From the NCBI RefSeq assembly GCF_035917335.1, contig NZ_CP109067.1:4897001-4961000 (forward strand): DNA of 64,000 nt, written 5' to 3'. Position numbers and translations under genes: made by a program. The notes under the pieces are model-generated. The model saw only the letters and a program-made list of their open reading frames with translations. It did no database searches and was not told where the DNA came from. The stretch is from Micromonospora sp. NBC_01813. GTDB taxonomy: Bacteria; Actinomycetota; Actinomycetes; Mycobacteriales; Micromonosporaceae. Positions 41,705 to 50,420 of this stretch are shown here, piece by piece; positions within the stretch are counted from its first letter, which is position 1; each line of letters opens with the position of its first letter.

Positions 41705-43152
41705 GCAGGCCCGCGGGCCGGGAACCGCGCCGGCTGGCCCGATGGTGGCGCCGGCGGTCCCTGCGCACCAGGCTGACGGTGATCGCGGCGACGGCCATCG
41801 CGGTCAGCGTGTTCGTGGCCTTCCAGGTGGCCAACGAGCTACTGGACTCGGAGCTGCAGGACAGCGCCGAGAATCAGCTACGCGCCGACTCCCGCGTCCT
41901 CGCAACAAACGCGGAGGGCGCCGGTCTGGCGCAGGTCCAGCTACCGCCGTATCCCGGATCCGGTCTGCTGGTGCGGGTCATCCTGCCCGACGGCTCGACC
42001 CGGACGCCGGCCGGTCAACCCGCGCTGCCCCCGGTCAGCGAGCACGCCGGGCGCGTGGCGCAGGGCGGCTTGGCCGACCTGATGGAGTCGAACGACAGCG
42101 ACGAGGACGGCTACCTCGTCTACACGCTGCGGGCGGGCGACGGCGCGGTCCAGGTGGCCCGCGTCGTCGACGACAGCCCGATCAACCAGTTCGGATTCGG
42201 CATGCTGCTGATCGGGCTGCTCTGCGTGGTCGGCGGCGCCCTTGTCGGGCGGACCGTGGCGCGGACCGGGCTGGCACCGATCGACCGGCTGACCGCCGCC
42301 GCGGTCCGTGTCGCACACACCCAGGATCTCGACGCCGACATCCCGGATGAGGGCGGTGGGGAGATCCGGCGGCTGATCCAGTCGATCAACGACATGCTCG
42401 CCGCGCTCCGGGACTCCCGGCGGGCCCAGCGGCTACTCGCCGAGGACGCCGCCCACGAGCTCAAGACCCCGCTCACCAGCCTGCGCCTCAACGTCGAGCT
42501 GCTGATCCGGCTCGATCGGCGCGGCACCCTGGACAGCGCTCTGCCGGCGGAGAGCCGGACCCGGCTGCTCAACGATCTCGGCACCCAGGTGGCCGAGTTG
42601 AGCACCCTTGCCGCCGAGCTGACCGACCTGGCGCGCGGTGACGTCAGCGACGAGAGCACCGAGCTGCTCGACCTCGCCGACGTGGTGGTGGCCGCCGCGA
42701 CCCGGGCGCGTTCCCGCCTGCCCGACATCGAGGTCGCGCTCGACGTGACCTCCGTGTGGGTGAGCGGCCGTCCAGCTGCGCTCCAGCGGGCGGTGCTCAA
42801 CCTCATCGACAACGCCGGTAAGTGGTCCCCCGCGGACCAGCCGGTCCAGGTCCGGCTCCGCGCCGAGGGCGCTTCGGGGGTGCTCGAGGTCGACGACGCC
42901 GGGCCGGGCATCGACGCCGCCGACGTGCCGCGGGTGTTCGACCGGTTCTACCGTGCCGACAGCGCGCGGGCGTTGCCGGGATCCGGACTGGGGCTGTCGA
43001 TCGTGCAGCGGGTCGTTGACGCCCACGGCGGCCGGGCCACCGTCGCCCGCTCCGCGCGCGGTGGCGCGCTTCTTCGGGTCGACCTTCCGGCCGCGTACCC
43101 GCCCGACCCGATCGCGCGGCTCGCCGCCGGGGAGGACACCGCGGTGCATTGA
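41701..43152 (+). CDS. Sensor histidine kinase (MprB-like)
   Basis: 483 aa from a GTG. TM helix 1 ([17 protein letters not shown]), an outer domain of about 120 residues, TM helix 2 ([18 protein letters not shown]), HAMP, then His[21 protein letters not shown] (Lys after HEL as in MprB/TrcS) and HATPase motifs ([29 protein letters not shown]). It is translationally coupled to its regulator. An MMPL exporter remnant lies just downstream on the other strand, but it is broken. Confidence 0.9.
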   Translation: MSRPAGREPRRLARWWRRRSLRTRLTVIAATAIAVSVFVAFQVANELLDSELQDSAENQLRADSRVLATNAEGAGLAQVQLPPYPGSGLLVRVILPDGSTRTPAGQPALPPVSEHAGRVAQGGLADLMESNDSDEDGYLVYTLRAGDGAVQVARVVDDSPINQFGFGMLLIGLLCVVGGALVGRTVARTGLAPIDRLTAAAVRVAHTQDLDADIPDEGGGEIRRLIQSINDMLAALRDSRRAQRLLAEDAAHELKTPLTSLRLNVELLIRLDRRGTLDSALPAESRTRLLNDLGTQVAELSTLAAELTDLARGDVSDESTELLDLADVVVAAATRARSRLPDIEVALDVTSVWVSGRPAALQRAVLNLIDNAGKWSPADQPVQVRLRAEGASGVLEVDDAGPGIDAADVPRVFDRFYRADSARALPGSGLGLSIVQRVVDAHGGRATVARSARGGALLRVDLPAAYPPDPIARLAAGEDTAVH

Positions 43153-43199
43153 CCCTCCCCGGCGCGCGGCGCAGGGCCAACGGGCGGCGACCGCCGGGG

Positions 43200-43383
43200 C
43201 CCTAATCGGATGGCACAACCGGCTCGACCACCAGATCCGCCAGCCGATCAGCAGGGTGAGGGCGGGCACCAGGACCGACCGCACCAGCAGGGCGGCGAGC
43301 AGCACACCGAAGGCGACCAGGAACCCGACCTCGTTGTAGTCGACGCCAAGCGCCACCAGGAACAGGAACGCCAGCAGTGGCAC
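43200..43383 (-). pseudogene. MMPL-family exporter, C-terminal remnant
   Basis: Minus strand: MPLLAFLFLVALGVDYN jumps directly to EVGFLVAFGVLLAALLVRS, VLVPALTLLIGWRIWW. In MMPL proteins these blocks are separated by about 60 residues, so an internal deletion is evident and the N-terminal 500 or more residues are absent. Confidence 0.7.
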
Positions 43384-43388
43384 CGGAT

Positions 43389-43760
43389 ACCCTTGAACCC
43401 GAGGATCGTGTCGAGGACGAACACGGCGACCACATCGCGTTCCTGGACCAAGCCCACCAACGGCTGAACGCGCCGATCGTGCTGGTCTGGGACAACCTCA
43501 ACACCCACGTCGGCATCCGGATGCGGACCCTGATCGCGGCCCGGGATCGGCTGACCATGTGCGGCTACCGGCATACGCACCCGACGTCAATCCGACCGAG
43601 GGCGTCTGGGCCTGGATGAAACGCGGCATCCCCAACATCTCGTCCACGACGTCGACCACCTCGCCGACCTGGTCCGACAGCGGCTAGGCGCCTGCCAGAA
43701 CCAGACAGACCTCACCGCCGGCTTCCTCGCCCAGGCCGGTATGACCCTCGATCGGGTATG
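43389..43760 (+). pseudogene. IS630-type transposase, C-terminal remnant
   Basis: DHIAFLDQAHQRLNAPIVLVWDNLNTHVG is the DDE core of IS630. After a frame change near 43570 it continues YAPDVNPTEGVWAWMKR, then GFLAQAGMTLDRV. The N-terminal part is missing, and it abuts an MMPL remnant on the left and a DedA remnant on the right. Confidence 0.75.
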
Positions 43761-43914
43761 AACGTTGCCTGCCATACTCGATGCCCGACACGGCGAATAC
43801 CGCCGCCGCCATGACGACCGACTCTGACGGCGGGAAAGGCAGGAACGCGTCGAGGATCGCCAGATAGATGACCGGAGAGGTCATCGCGTTCTCGATCATG
43901 GCCGTCAGGTCCAT
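43755..43914 (-). pseudogene. DedA/VTT-family protein, N-terminal remnant
   Basis: MDLTAMIENAMTSPVIYLAI, LDAFLPFPPSESVVMAAAV, FAVSG is the start of a DedA-like membrane protein, cut after about 50 residues by IS630 DNA. Its start overlaps the stop of the DUF998 gene by 10 bases, so it was the last gene of the glycosyltransferase operon. Confidence 0.7.
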
Positions 43915-44552
43915 CGGGATCGCTCCTCTCCTTCGAGCACCCAGGCGCAGAGCCCGACTACGACGACCAGGAGCGCCAGCAGGACCCGTTCGGCCAGGCC
44001 CGCGTACGGGAGAGAACCTTGGCCGAGCAGCACCGCCGGCCCGTTCACCGCCGCGAACGCGACGCACGCGGCAAACGCGGACCACCCGGCCGCGCGCAGC
44101 CAGCGGACCCGGGCCGGGTCGGCCCCGCGCCCGGCACGCTTGGCGATGAGCAGGGCGAAGAGCGGTGGCAGCGCCGCCATCAGCGCCGCGCCGAAGCGAT
44201 GCAACCCGGCAGCGACGCCCGGTTCGGTCCCCGGCAGGTTAGTGGGGAACACCACCACCGCGACCAGGGACACGCACCACACCGACAGCAGCACGGTGAG
44301 GGGCCAGGCCGGTGGCAGCACACGCCGGACGCCGGCCAGGAGCGATGCGCCGGCTGCCGCGAGCCCACACGCCGCCAAGGCCAGCAGGACGGCGCCCGGC
44401 ACGGTCCGGATCGATTCGCTGACCATCTCGTCCACCGGGTCGACATCGCCGACCAGCAGCAGGCCCGTCCCGGCCGCCGTGCCCACGCCCAGGCTCAGCT
44501 GGACGTTGCGATACCAGCGGAAGGTGCCCGCCCGGACGATCGTCGTTGTCAT
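43905..44552 (-). CDS. DUF998 membrane protein
   Basis: 215 aa with about six membrane helices. The DUF998 pattern is visible: DEMVSESIRTVPGAVLLALAA, then PAWPLTVLLSVWCVSLVAVVVFPTN, AGLHRFGAALMAALPPLFALL and RVLLALLVVVVGLCAWVLEGE. The start overlaps the glycosyltransferase stop by 4 bases. Family members are uncharacterised membrane proteins; the operon suggests a role in membrane lipid or glycan modification. Confidence 0.8.
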   Translation of the reverse strand: MTTTIVRAGTFRWYRNVQLSLGVGTAAGTGLLLVGDVDPVDEMVSESIRTVPGAVLLALAACGLAAAGASLLAGVRRVLPPAWPLTVLLSVWCVSLVAVVVFPTNLPGTEPGVAAGLHRFGAALMAALPPLFALLIAKRAGRGADPARVRWLRAAGWSAFAACVAFAAVNGPAVLLGQGSLPYAGLAERVLLALLVVVVGLCAWVLEGEERSRWT

Positions 44553-45754
44553 GCGGCAACCTCGGCGGGCGCGGGCACCTCACGGGCGTCACGGGCCGGA
44601 CGGATCCGGTAGAGCTGCTCGAACGCGGACACCGTGCGGGTCTGGTCGTGCTGCTCGGCTACGGCACGAGCCCGGTGCCCGAGCTCTTCCGCGTGCTTGG
44701 GGTCGCGGAGCACGGTGAGCAGTCGCTCGGCGAGCACGACAACGTCGCCGGGCGGGAACAGGTAGCCGGTCTCCTCGTCCCGTACGAGGTGGGGCAGGGC
44801 TGCGGCATCGGCGCCGATCACGGGCCTTCCGCTGGCCATCGCCTCGAGCGTGACCAGGCTCTGCAGCTCGGCGGTGCCCGCGTTGACGAAGACCGCCGAC
44901 GCCGCGTATGCGGAGGGAAGGTCCTCGTCAGGGATGAAGCCGGTGAACGTGACATGCTCGGCGATGTCCAGTTCCCCGGCGAGCGACCGCAGCGTCCGGT
45001 CCTCGGACCCGGTGCCGACCAGGAGCAACTGGACGTCGAGAGAGCGCCGCACCAGCGCGAACGCCCGCAGCACGACGTCGAGGTTCTTCTCGGCGTCGAG
45101 CCGACCCACGTAGGTGATGGTGGGCTTGTGCGCGAGGCTGTAGGCCCATCGGAACTCGGCCGCGGGCGCCTGCTCGCGGAAGCGGGTGAGGTCGATGCCG
45201 CACGAGATGGGCAGGACCGGCCCGGGCACACCGGAGACGACGGCGAGCGTGGCGGCGTACGGGGTCGGGGCCGTGACGATGTCTGCCTTGGCGAACACCC
45301 GGGCGGCGTCGCGCCATGCCCACTCGTGCGCCCTCGTCCGGCCAGCGTTACCGATGGGCAGGTAGTGGATCAGGTTCTCGGGCATGAAGTGGTTGGTGGC
45401 GATGACGAACAGGCCGCGCTCGTGCGCCGCGTCGACCAGCGCCCGGCACACCGGGAAGTGGCTCTGCACGTGCACCACGTCTGGCTGGACCTCGTCGAGG
45501 ATCCGGCGGGCTGCCGCGCGCAGCCCCAGTGGCGGGCAGAACCGGAAACCTGAGCGGCCCGGCACCGGCAAGGAACGCACCCGGTGTTCGACGACGCCGT
45601 CGCTGGACCTGCCGGCATGGTTGCGGGTGTCCGTCGACGGCGCGACCACGTGCACCTCGTGCCGGGCGGTCAGTGCCACGGCCAGGCGCTGGGCGAAGTA
45701 GGACGCCCCGTTGACGTGAGGGGCGTAGGTGTCGGCACCGATGAGGATGCGCAT
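44549..45754 (-). CDS. GT4-family glycosyltransferase
   Basis: 401 aa. GT-B fold: MRILIGADTYAPHVNGASYF (acceptor loop), DVVHVQSHFPVCRALV and PYAATL, then SCGIDLTRF, the VGRLDAEKNLDVVLRAF donor-side strand and FVNAGTAELQSLVTLEAMASGRPVIG (EX7E). It transfers a nucleotide-activated sugar, probably to a membrane lipid, since three membrane-protein genes share the operon (VTT protein before it; DUF998 and the DedA remnant after it). Exact acceptor unknown; PimB'- or digalactosyl-type lipids are possible. Confidence 0.88.
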   Translation of the reverse strand: MRILIGADTYAPHVNGASYFAQRLAVALTARHEVHVVAPSTDTRNHAGRSSDGVVEHRVRSLPVPGRSGFRFCPPLGLRAAARRILDEVQPDVVHVQSHFPVCRALVDAAHERGLFVIATNHFMPENLIHYLPIGNAGRTRAHEWAWRDAARVFAKADIVTAPTPYAATLAVVSGVPGPVLPISCGIDLTRFREQAPAAEFRWAYSLAHKPTITYVGRLDAEKNLDVVLRAFALVRRSLDVQLLLVGTGSEDRTLRSLAGELDIAEHVTFTGFIPDEDLPSAYAASAVFVNAGTAELQSLVTLEAMASGRPVIGADAAALPHLVRDEETGYLFPPGDVVVLAERLLTVLRDPKHAEELGHRARAVAEQHDQTRTVSAFEQLYRIRPARDAREVPAPAEVAA

Positions 45755-46317
45755 GGGACAACTACCTTTCGTAGGTGGTATCGCTTCATGACGAGGTGGA
45801 AGACAGCGACCGGCCCGGCGACGGCCGCGGTGAGCAGGAAGATGCCGCCGGGCAGTGCGAGCAGGCCGGACAGCTGGCTGCCGAGCAGAGCGCCGAGACC
45901 GATCAGCACCAGGCCGCGTACGGCGGCGGCGGCACCCACCCAGGCGGCGAATCTCCGGTACGGGAGCCCGGCGAGCCCCGCCGACACGAACGCCGGCAGG
46001 GCGAGGACGTCGACGAGCTTGGCGGTGATGACCAGCCGAGGCAGTGACATCCCGGCCAGCCGGTCGAGCAGCGCCGTCGCCTTGAGCCTGCTCAGCAGGG
46101 ACGCCACCCAGGGCCGGCGGGCCGACCTGCCGACGAGGTAGAGCAGGCTGTCGCCCACCACCTCGGCCAGCACGACGATCACCCAGATCGGCCAGAACGC
46201 CGCAGCGCCGGCGCCGACCAGGGTGCCCGCGGTGATCGTCGCGGCCGGCCCCTCGACGAGCACGAAGAGACCGAGTACCAGGTAGGGGTGCTCGAGCACG
46301 GCCTGTGTCAGATCCAT
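45670..46317 (-). CDS. DedA/VTT-family membrane protein
   Basis: 215 aa from the ATG at 46317 (MDLTQAVLEHPYLVLG). LVEGPAATITAGTLVGAGAA, then EVVGDSLLYLVGRSARR and AKLVDVLALPAFVSAGLAGLPYRRFA match the VTT (SNARE-associated) pattern of DedA flippases. Its C-terminal 28 residues overlap the glycosyltransferase gene by 85 bases in another frame, an unusually long overlap; the last residues (PTPTPLTSTGRPTSPS) are low complexity and may be run-on after loss of the original stop. Confidence 0.8.
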   Translation of the reverse strand: MDLTQAVLEHPYLVLGLFVLVEGPAATITAGTLVGAGAAAFWPIWVIVVLAEVVGDSLLYLVGRSARRPWVASLLSRLKATALLDRLAGMSLPRLVITAKLVDVLALPAFVSAGLAGLPYRRFAAWVGAAAAVRGLVLIGLGALLGSQLSGLLALPGGIFLLTAAVAGPVAVFHLVMKRYHLRKVVVPCASSSVPTPTPLTSTGRPTSPSAWPWH

Positions 46318-46448
46318 GCCGAGAAGCTTCGGCCGAGGGTCCCGCACCGGTCGTCCCTCCGCGGGGCCGACCGATGAAGCTCCGTGGTGAGGGCTCCGAT
46401 CACCGACCACGGCACCCACCGGCCTGCCAACCGACCGGCCGGCGATTC

Positions 46449-46650
46449 CCCGGGCGGCGCTGCGTTGACTGCCATCACTAGCCCCCTACCTGCGGGTTAC
46501 GTCGCTTGTCTGACGCCGACTTCCTACCGAGCGAATCTGAGACGACCGTTAATGCGGCGCTCAGGCCGGGTGGCCGAACCATGTGCCCAGCGCACCCACC
46601 AGCGCGGTGGCGTCGAGGTCCTGCCCGGTACGCAAGGCCCAGGCGACACA
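46449..46650. repeat. 202-bp inverted repeat, left copy
   Basis: Matches the reverse complement of 49346-49547 with about four differences in 202 bases. It contains the C-terminal codons of a FAD-monooxygenase remnant and a 28-bp IS-like terminus (46525-46552). It brackets a 2.7-kb segment. Confidence 0.85.
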
Positions 46651-46890
46651 GCCGTCGGGCCGGATGAGCAACGCGTCGACGTCCACCCGGTTTGTGCGGG
46701 CGGTGACGGTGTTGACCCCGTGCGGTCCAGGCGGCTGCGGCGTCGCGGACCGCCCCAGCGTCAACTTCAGTCCGGGCACAGGATGCCGACGAGCCGGTGG
46801 TCGTCGCCCAGGTCGTACTGGACGTCCATGCCGGCGTCCATGCCGGCGACGTACCGGTGGAGAGGTAGTACCGTGGCACTACCTCCCTTC
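46561..46890 (-). pseudogene. FAD-dependent monooxygenase, C-terminal remnant
   Basis: Minus strand: MDVQYDLGDDHRLVGILCPD, then after a frame change VDVDALLIRPDGCVAWALR and DATALVGALGTWFG. This is the thioredoxin-like C-terminal end of PheA/TfdB-type aromatic hydroxylases. The FAD domain is missing. The last 30 codons recur in the right inverted repeat. Confidence 0.6.
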
Positions 46891-46948
46891 CGAGGATGAC
46901 GACCGCGGTACGACGAAACGGGACGGAATCGGGCCTAGTTTTCAGGCT

Positions 46949-48172
46949 ATGACGAGACTTGACAGTCCACTGCGGATATTTGGGGCGGCCACCATGGCGC
47001 TGGCGACGGCGTTCGCTGTCGGCGCCTGTGGGTCGGACGCCGACAACAGTTCGGCGCCCGCCGCGGCCAGCTCGCACGACGCGCACGCGGGCGGGTCGTC
47101 GGCTCCACCGCAGCCGCTGCGCGCCGGCGAGCGGTTCGTCGACCTGAGGATGCCCGAGGCCTACACGCCCGCGCCGCCGGAGGGCGGGGTAGACGAGTAC
47201 CGGTGCCAGGTGCTCGATCCGGGCCTGACCAAGGCGGCGTTCCTGACCGGGACCCAGGTCATGCCGGAGAACGTCGCCATCGCGCACCACGGCATCGTGT
47301 ACGCGGTGCCGCCGGGCGGCGCTGCCGCGGTGCGCGAGCAGGACGCGAAGACTCCCGGCCTCGGCTGGCAGTGTTTCGGCGGGACCGGCGTGGACGGCGC
47401 CGACGTGGAGGGCGACGACGAGGGCACCGACCCGGGCGCGGCGTGGGTGGACACCTGGGCGCCGGGCGCCACGGAGACGCTGCTCGACCAGGACGCCGGC
47501 TTCAAGCTGGAGCCGGGCAGCCTGGTCATCCTCCAGATGCACTACAACCTGCTCGCGACCGACGGCAAGCCGGGCGGGTCGGACCGCTCGGCGGTGCGGC
47601 TGCGGCTGACGGACGGCACGCCACAGACCCGGGAACTCGAGACGTGGTCGCTCGACGGGCCGATCGACCTGCCCTGTGCCGCCGACGAGTCGGGTCCGCT
47701 CTGTGACCGGGCGGCCTCGATCGCGGACGTGACGAAGCGGTTCGGGCCGGAGGTCGGCGAATTCGCGGACCGTCAGGCGGAGGAGTGCAACGAGGGCGGC
47801 GTGCCGAAGCCCGGTGACACCCAGTCCTGCGACCACGAGGTGGAGGAGCCGGTGACGGTGTTCGCCGGTTTCGGTCACATGCACATGCTCGGGCGGTCCT
47901 TGAAGGTCGAACTCAACCCGGGCACGCCGAAGGCCAAGGTCCTGCTGGACGTGCCGCAGTTCGACTTCGACAAACAGCGGATGGTGAAGCTGCCGTCGCC
48001 GGTGGAGGTCGGTCCGGGGGACACGCTGCGGGTGACGTGTACGCACGACGTGGGGCTGCGCAAACAGGTTCCGCAGCTGAAGAAGCTGCCGCCGCGCTAC
48101 GTGGTATGGGGCGACGGCACCGGCGACGAGATGTGCATTGGCATCATGACGGTCTCCCCCCGCAAGTCCTGA
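46949..48172 (+). CDS. Secreted copper type II (PHM-like) monooxygenase, lipoprotein
   Basis: 407 aa from the ATG at 46949. Signal peptide with lipobox VGAC (Cys27), then a Ser/Ala linker. Two beta domains follow the peptidylglycine/dopamine monooxygenase plan: His pair in VAIAHHGIVY, QMHYN in the first copper region; GFGHMHMLG (His-x-His), CTHD and the possible Met ligand in EMCIGIM in the second. Several Cys pairs could form disulfides. Substrate is unknown; bacterial members are little studied. The gene lies between inverted repeats with an orphan regulator. Confidence 0.85.
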   Translation: MTRLDSPLRIFGAATMALATAFAVGACGSDADNSSAPAAASSHDAHAGGSSAPPQPLRAGERFVDLRMPEAYTPAPPEGGVDEYRCQVLDPGLTKAAFLTGTQVMPENVAIAHHGIVYAVPPGGAAAVREQDAKTPGLGWQCFGGTGVDGADVEGDDEGTDPGAAWVDTWAPGATETLLDQDAGFKLEPGSLVILQMHYNLLATDGKPGGSDRSAVRLRLTDGTPQTRELETWSLDGPIDLPCAADESGPLCDRAASIADVTKRFGPEVGEFADRQAEECNEGGVPKPGDTQSCDHEVEEPVTVFAGFGHMHMLGRSLKVELNPGTPKAKVLLDVPQFDFDKQRMVKLPSPVEVGPGDTLRVTCTHDVGLRKQVPQLKKLPPRYVVWGDGTGDEMCIGIMTVSPRKS

Positions 48173-48183
48173 CGAAGCGTCGA

Positions 48184-48240
48184 ACGTGTGTGAGCTCACT
48201 GAGGTCGACGAGCCGAAATCAGCTCTGAGCTCACACACGT
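48184..48240. terminator. Long-armed hairpin after the copper monooxygenase gene
   Basis: ACGTGTGTGAGCTCA (48184-48198) and TGAGCTCACACACGT (48226-48240) are perfect 15-bp inverted arms around 27 bases. A partial third copy (ACTCACATCCGTG) follows. Could be a terminator or a protein-binding site. Confidence 0.55.
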
Positions 48241-48410
48241 CCGCACTGAACTCACATCCGTGCCGCGTCGTGGCAGTCGGACGGGCGGTGACGTGGGCGG
48301 CTGGACGCGGACCCGGCAGCGGAGCGGTCGATCACGCGGAGCGGATCGACCCGGAGCGGTGCGGCTGGGAACTACGGTCGCCTTCCCCGACGGACGCGCG
48401 AGATGAAGCG

Positions 48411-49076
48411 CTAATTCGGCCGGGTGAGTCTCAGGTCATAGGCGAGGGTGACGGCCTGGATCCGGTCCCGTGCGCCAGTCTTGGCGAGGACCCGCCCGAC
48501 GTGGGTCTTCACCGTCGACTCCGACAGCGTGAACCGTTGCGCGATCTCGCCGTTGGTGAGGCCGTGGCCGATGGCGACGAGGATCTCGCGCTCGCGGTCG
48601 GTCAGGGAGTGCAGCCGGGGATCCTCCCGCACGGGCCCGCAGAGGTCATCGTCGAGCCGATCGGCGAACGCGTCGAGCAGCCGCCGAGTCAGCGCCGGCG
48701 CAATCACCGCGTCCCCGGCGGCGACGGCCCGGATGCCAGCGAGCAGTTGCTCCGGGCGAGTGTCCTTGAGCAGGAAACCGCTCGCCCCGGCCCGCAGCGC
48801 GGCGAACGCGTACTGGTCCACGTCGAACGTCGTCAGCATCAGGATCCGCGAACGCCCACCGGCGGCGACGATGCGCCGGGTTGCCTCGATCCCGTCGACG
48901 CCCGGCATGCGGATGTCCATCAGCACCACGTCGGGATGCAGCTCGGTGGTCCGCCGAACGGCCTCGGCGCCGTTCTCGGCCTCGCCGACGACCTCGGTGT
49001 CGGGAGTGCTCTCCAGCAGCATGCGGAACCCGAAGCGCTGCAGCGGCTGGGCCTCCACCACGAGCACAGTGATCAT
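48411..49076 (-). CDS. NarL/LuxR-family response regulator (orphan)
   Basis: 221 aa from the ATG at 49076. Receiver: VLVVEAQPLQRFGFRMLLE, phospho-Asp in VVLMDIRMPGVDG, LMLTTFD, FLLKDTRPEQ. Effector: LTDREREILVAIGHGLTNGEIAQRF and STVKTHVGRVLAKT (LuxR helix-turn-helix). The first acidic pair reads Glu-Ala instead of Asp-Asp/Glu-Asp, which may weaken metal binding. Its kinase, directly upstream and overlapping by ATGA, is reduced to a fragment, so it is probably orphaned. Confidence 0.9.
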   Translation of the reverse strand: MITVLVVEAQPLQRFGFRMLLESTPDTEVVGEAENGAEAVRRTTELHPDVVLMDIRMPGVDGIEATRRIVAAGGRSRILMLTTFDVDQYAFAALRAGASGFLLKDTRPEQLLAGIRAVAAGDAVIAPALTRRLLDAFADRLDDDLCGPVREDPRLHSLTDREREILVAIGHGLTNGEIAQRFTLSESTVKTHVGRVLAKTGARDRIQAVTLAYDLRLTRPN

Positions 49077-49240
49077 GAGTGGCTGCCTTTCTGGGTCGCG
49101 TGCACGATCCAGCCGCCGTCCGGTGCGGGGCTGGCGCTGACCGTGCCGCCGTAGAGCACGGCGCATTCGGCCATGCCGGCGAGGCCGAGACCCGCGTCGC
49201 CAGCGATGCCCAGTTCATACCGAGCGAACCTGAGACGACG
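49073..49240 (-). pseudogene. Sensor histidine kinase, C-terminal fragment
   Basis: Minus strand: GLGLAGMAECAVLYGGTVSASPAPDGGWIVHA is the end of a HATPase_c domain of NarX/DesK-type kinases. Everything upstream is cut off at the IS-like terminus at 49218-49245. The stop overlaps the regulator start. Confidence 0.75.
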
Positions 49241-49471
49241 GTTAAAACCGGTGACGTACGGTGCCCGTGCCGCCGACGTCGTACTCCCACGTCTGGATGG
49301 ACCAGGGCGGTCTTTTCCCTCCGCCATCAGCAGGACTTGGTGCTCTGTGTCGCCTGGGCCTTGCCTACCGGGCAGGACCTCGACGCCACCACGCTGGTGG
49401 GTGCGCTGGGCACATGGTTCGGCCACCCGGCCTGAGCGCCGCATTAACGGTCGTCTCAGATTCGCTCGGTA
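49218..49471. mobile_element. 254-bp MITE-like segment with 28-bp terminal inverted repeats
   Basis: The termini 49218-49245 and, inverted, 49444-49471 begin TACCGAGCGAA and end GTTAA and differ at only two of 28 positions. A third copy lies at 46525-46552. The segment has no transposase gene; its right part is the FAD-monooxygenase tail also found in the left inverted repeat. Confidence 0.55.
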
Positions 49472-49547
49472 GGAAGTCGGCGTCAGACAAGCGACGTAAC
49501 CCGCAGGTAGAGGGCTAGCGATGGCAGTCAACGCAGCGCCGCCCGGG
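49346..49547. repeat. 202-bp inverted repeat, right copy
   Basis: Reverse complement of 46449-46650. It carries CVAWALPTGQDLDATTLVGA on the plus strand, the duplicated end of the monooxygenase remnant. The pair could recombine to invert or hold the 2.7-kb segment between them. Confidence 0.85.
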
Positions 49548-49583
49548 CAAGCGCCGACAAAGCCGTGAAGCACCAAGGGTTTC

Positions 49584-50416
<833 letters not shown>

Positions 50417-50420
<4 letters not shown>

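Noticed and set aside
46478-48238. Minus-strand frame of 586 codons opposite the copper monooxygenase
   Set aside because: Arg/His/Val-rich with no motifs; the opposite strand encodes a protein with signal peptide and copper ligands.
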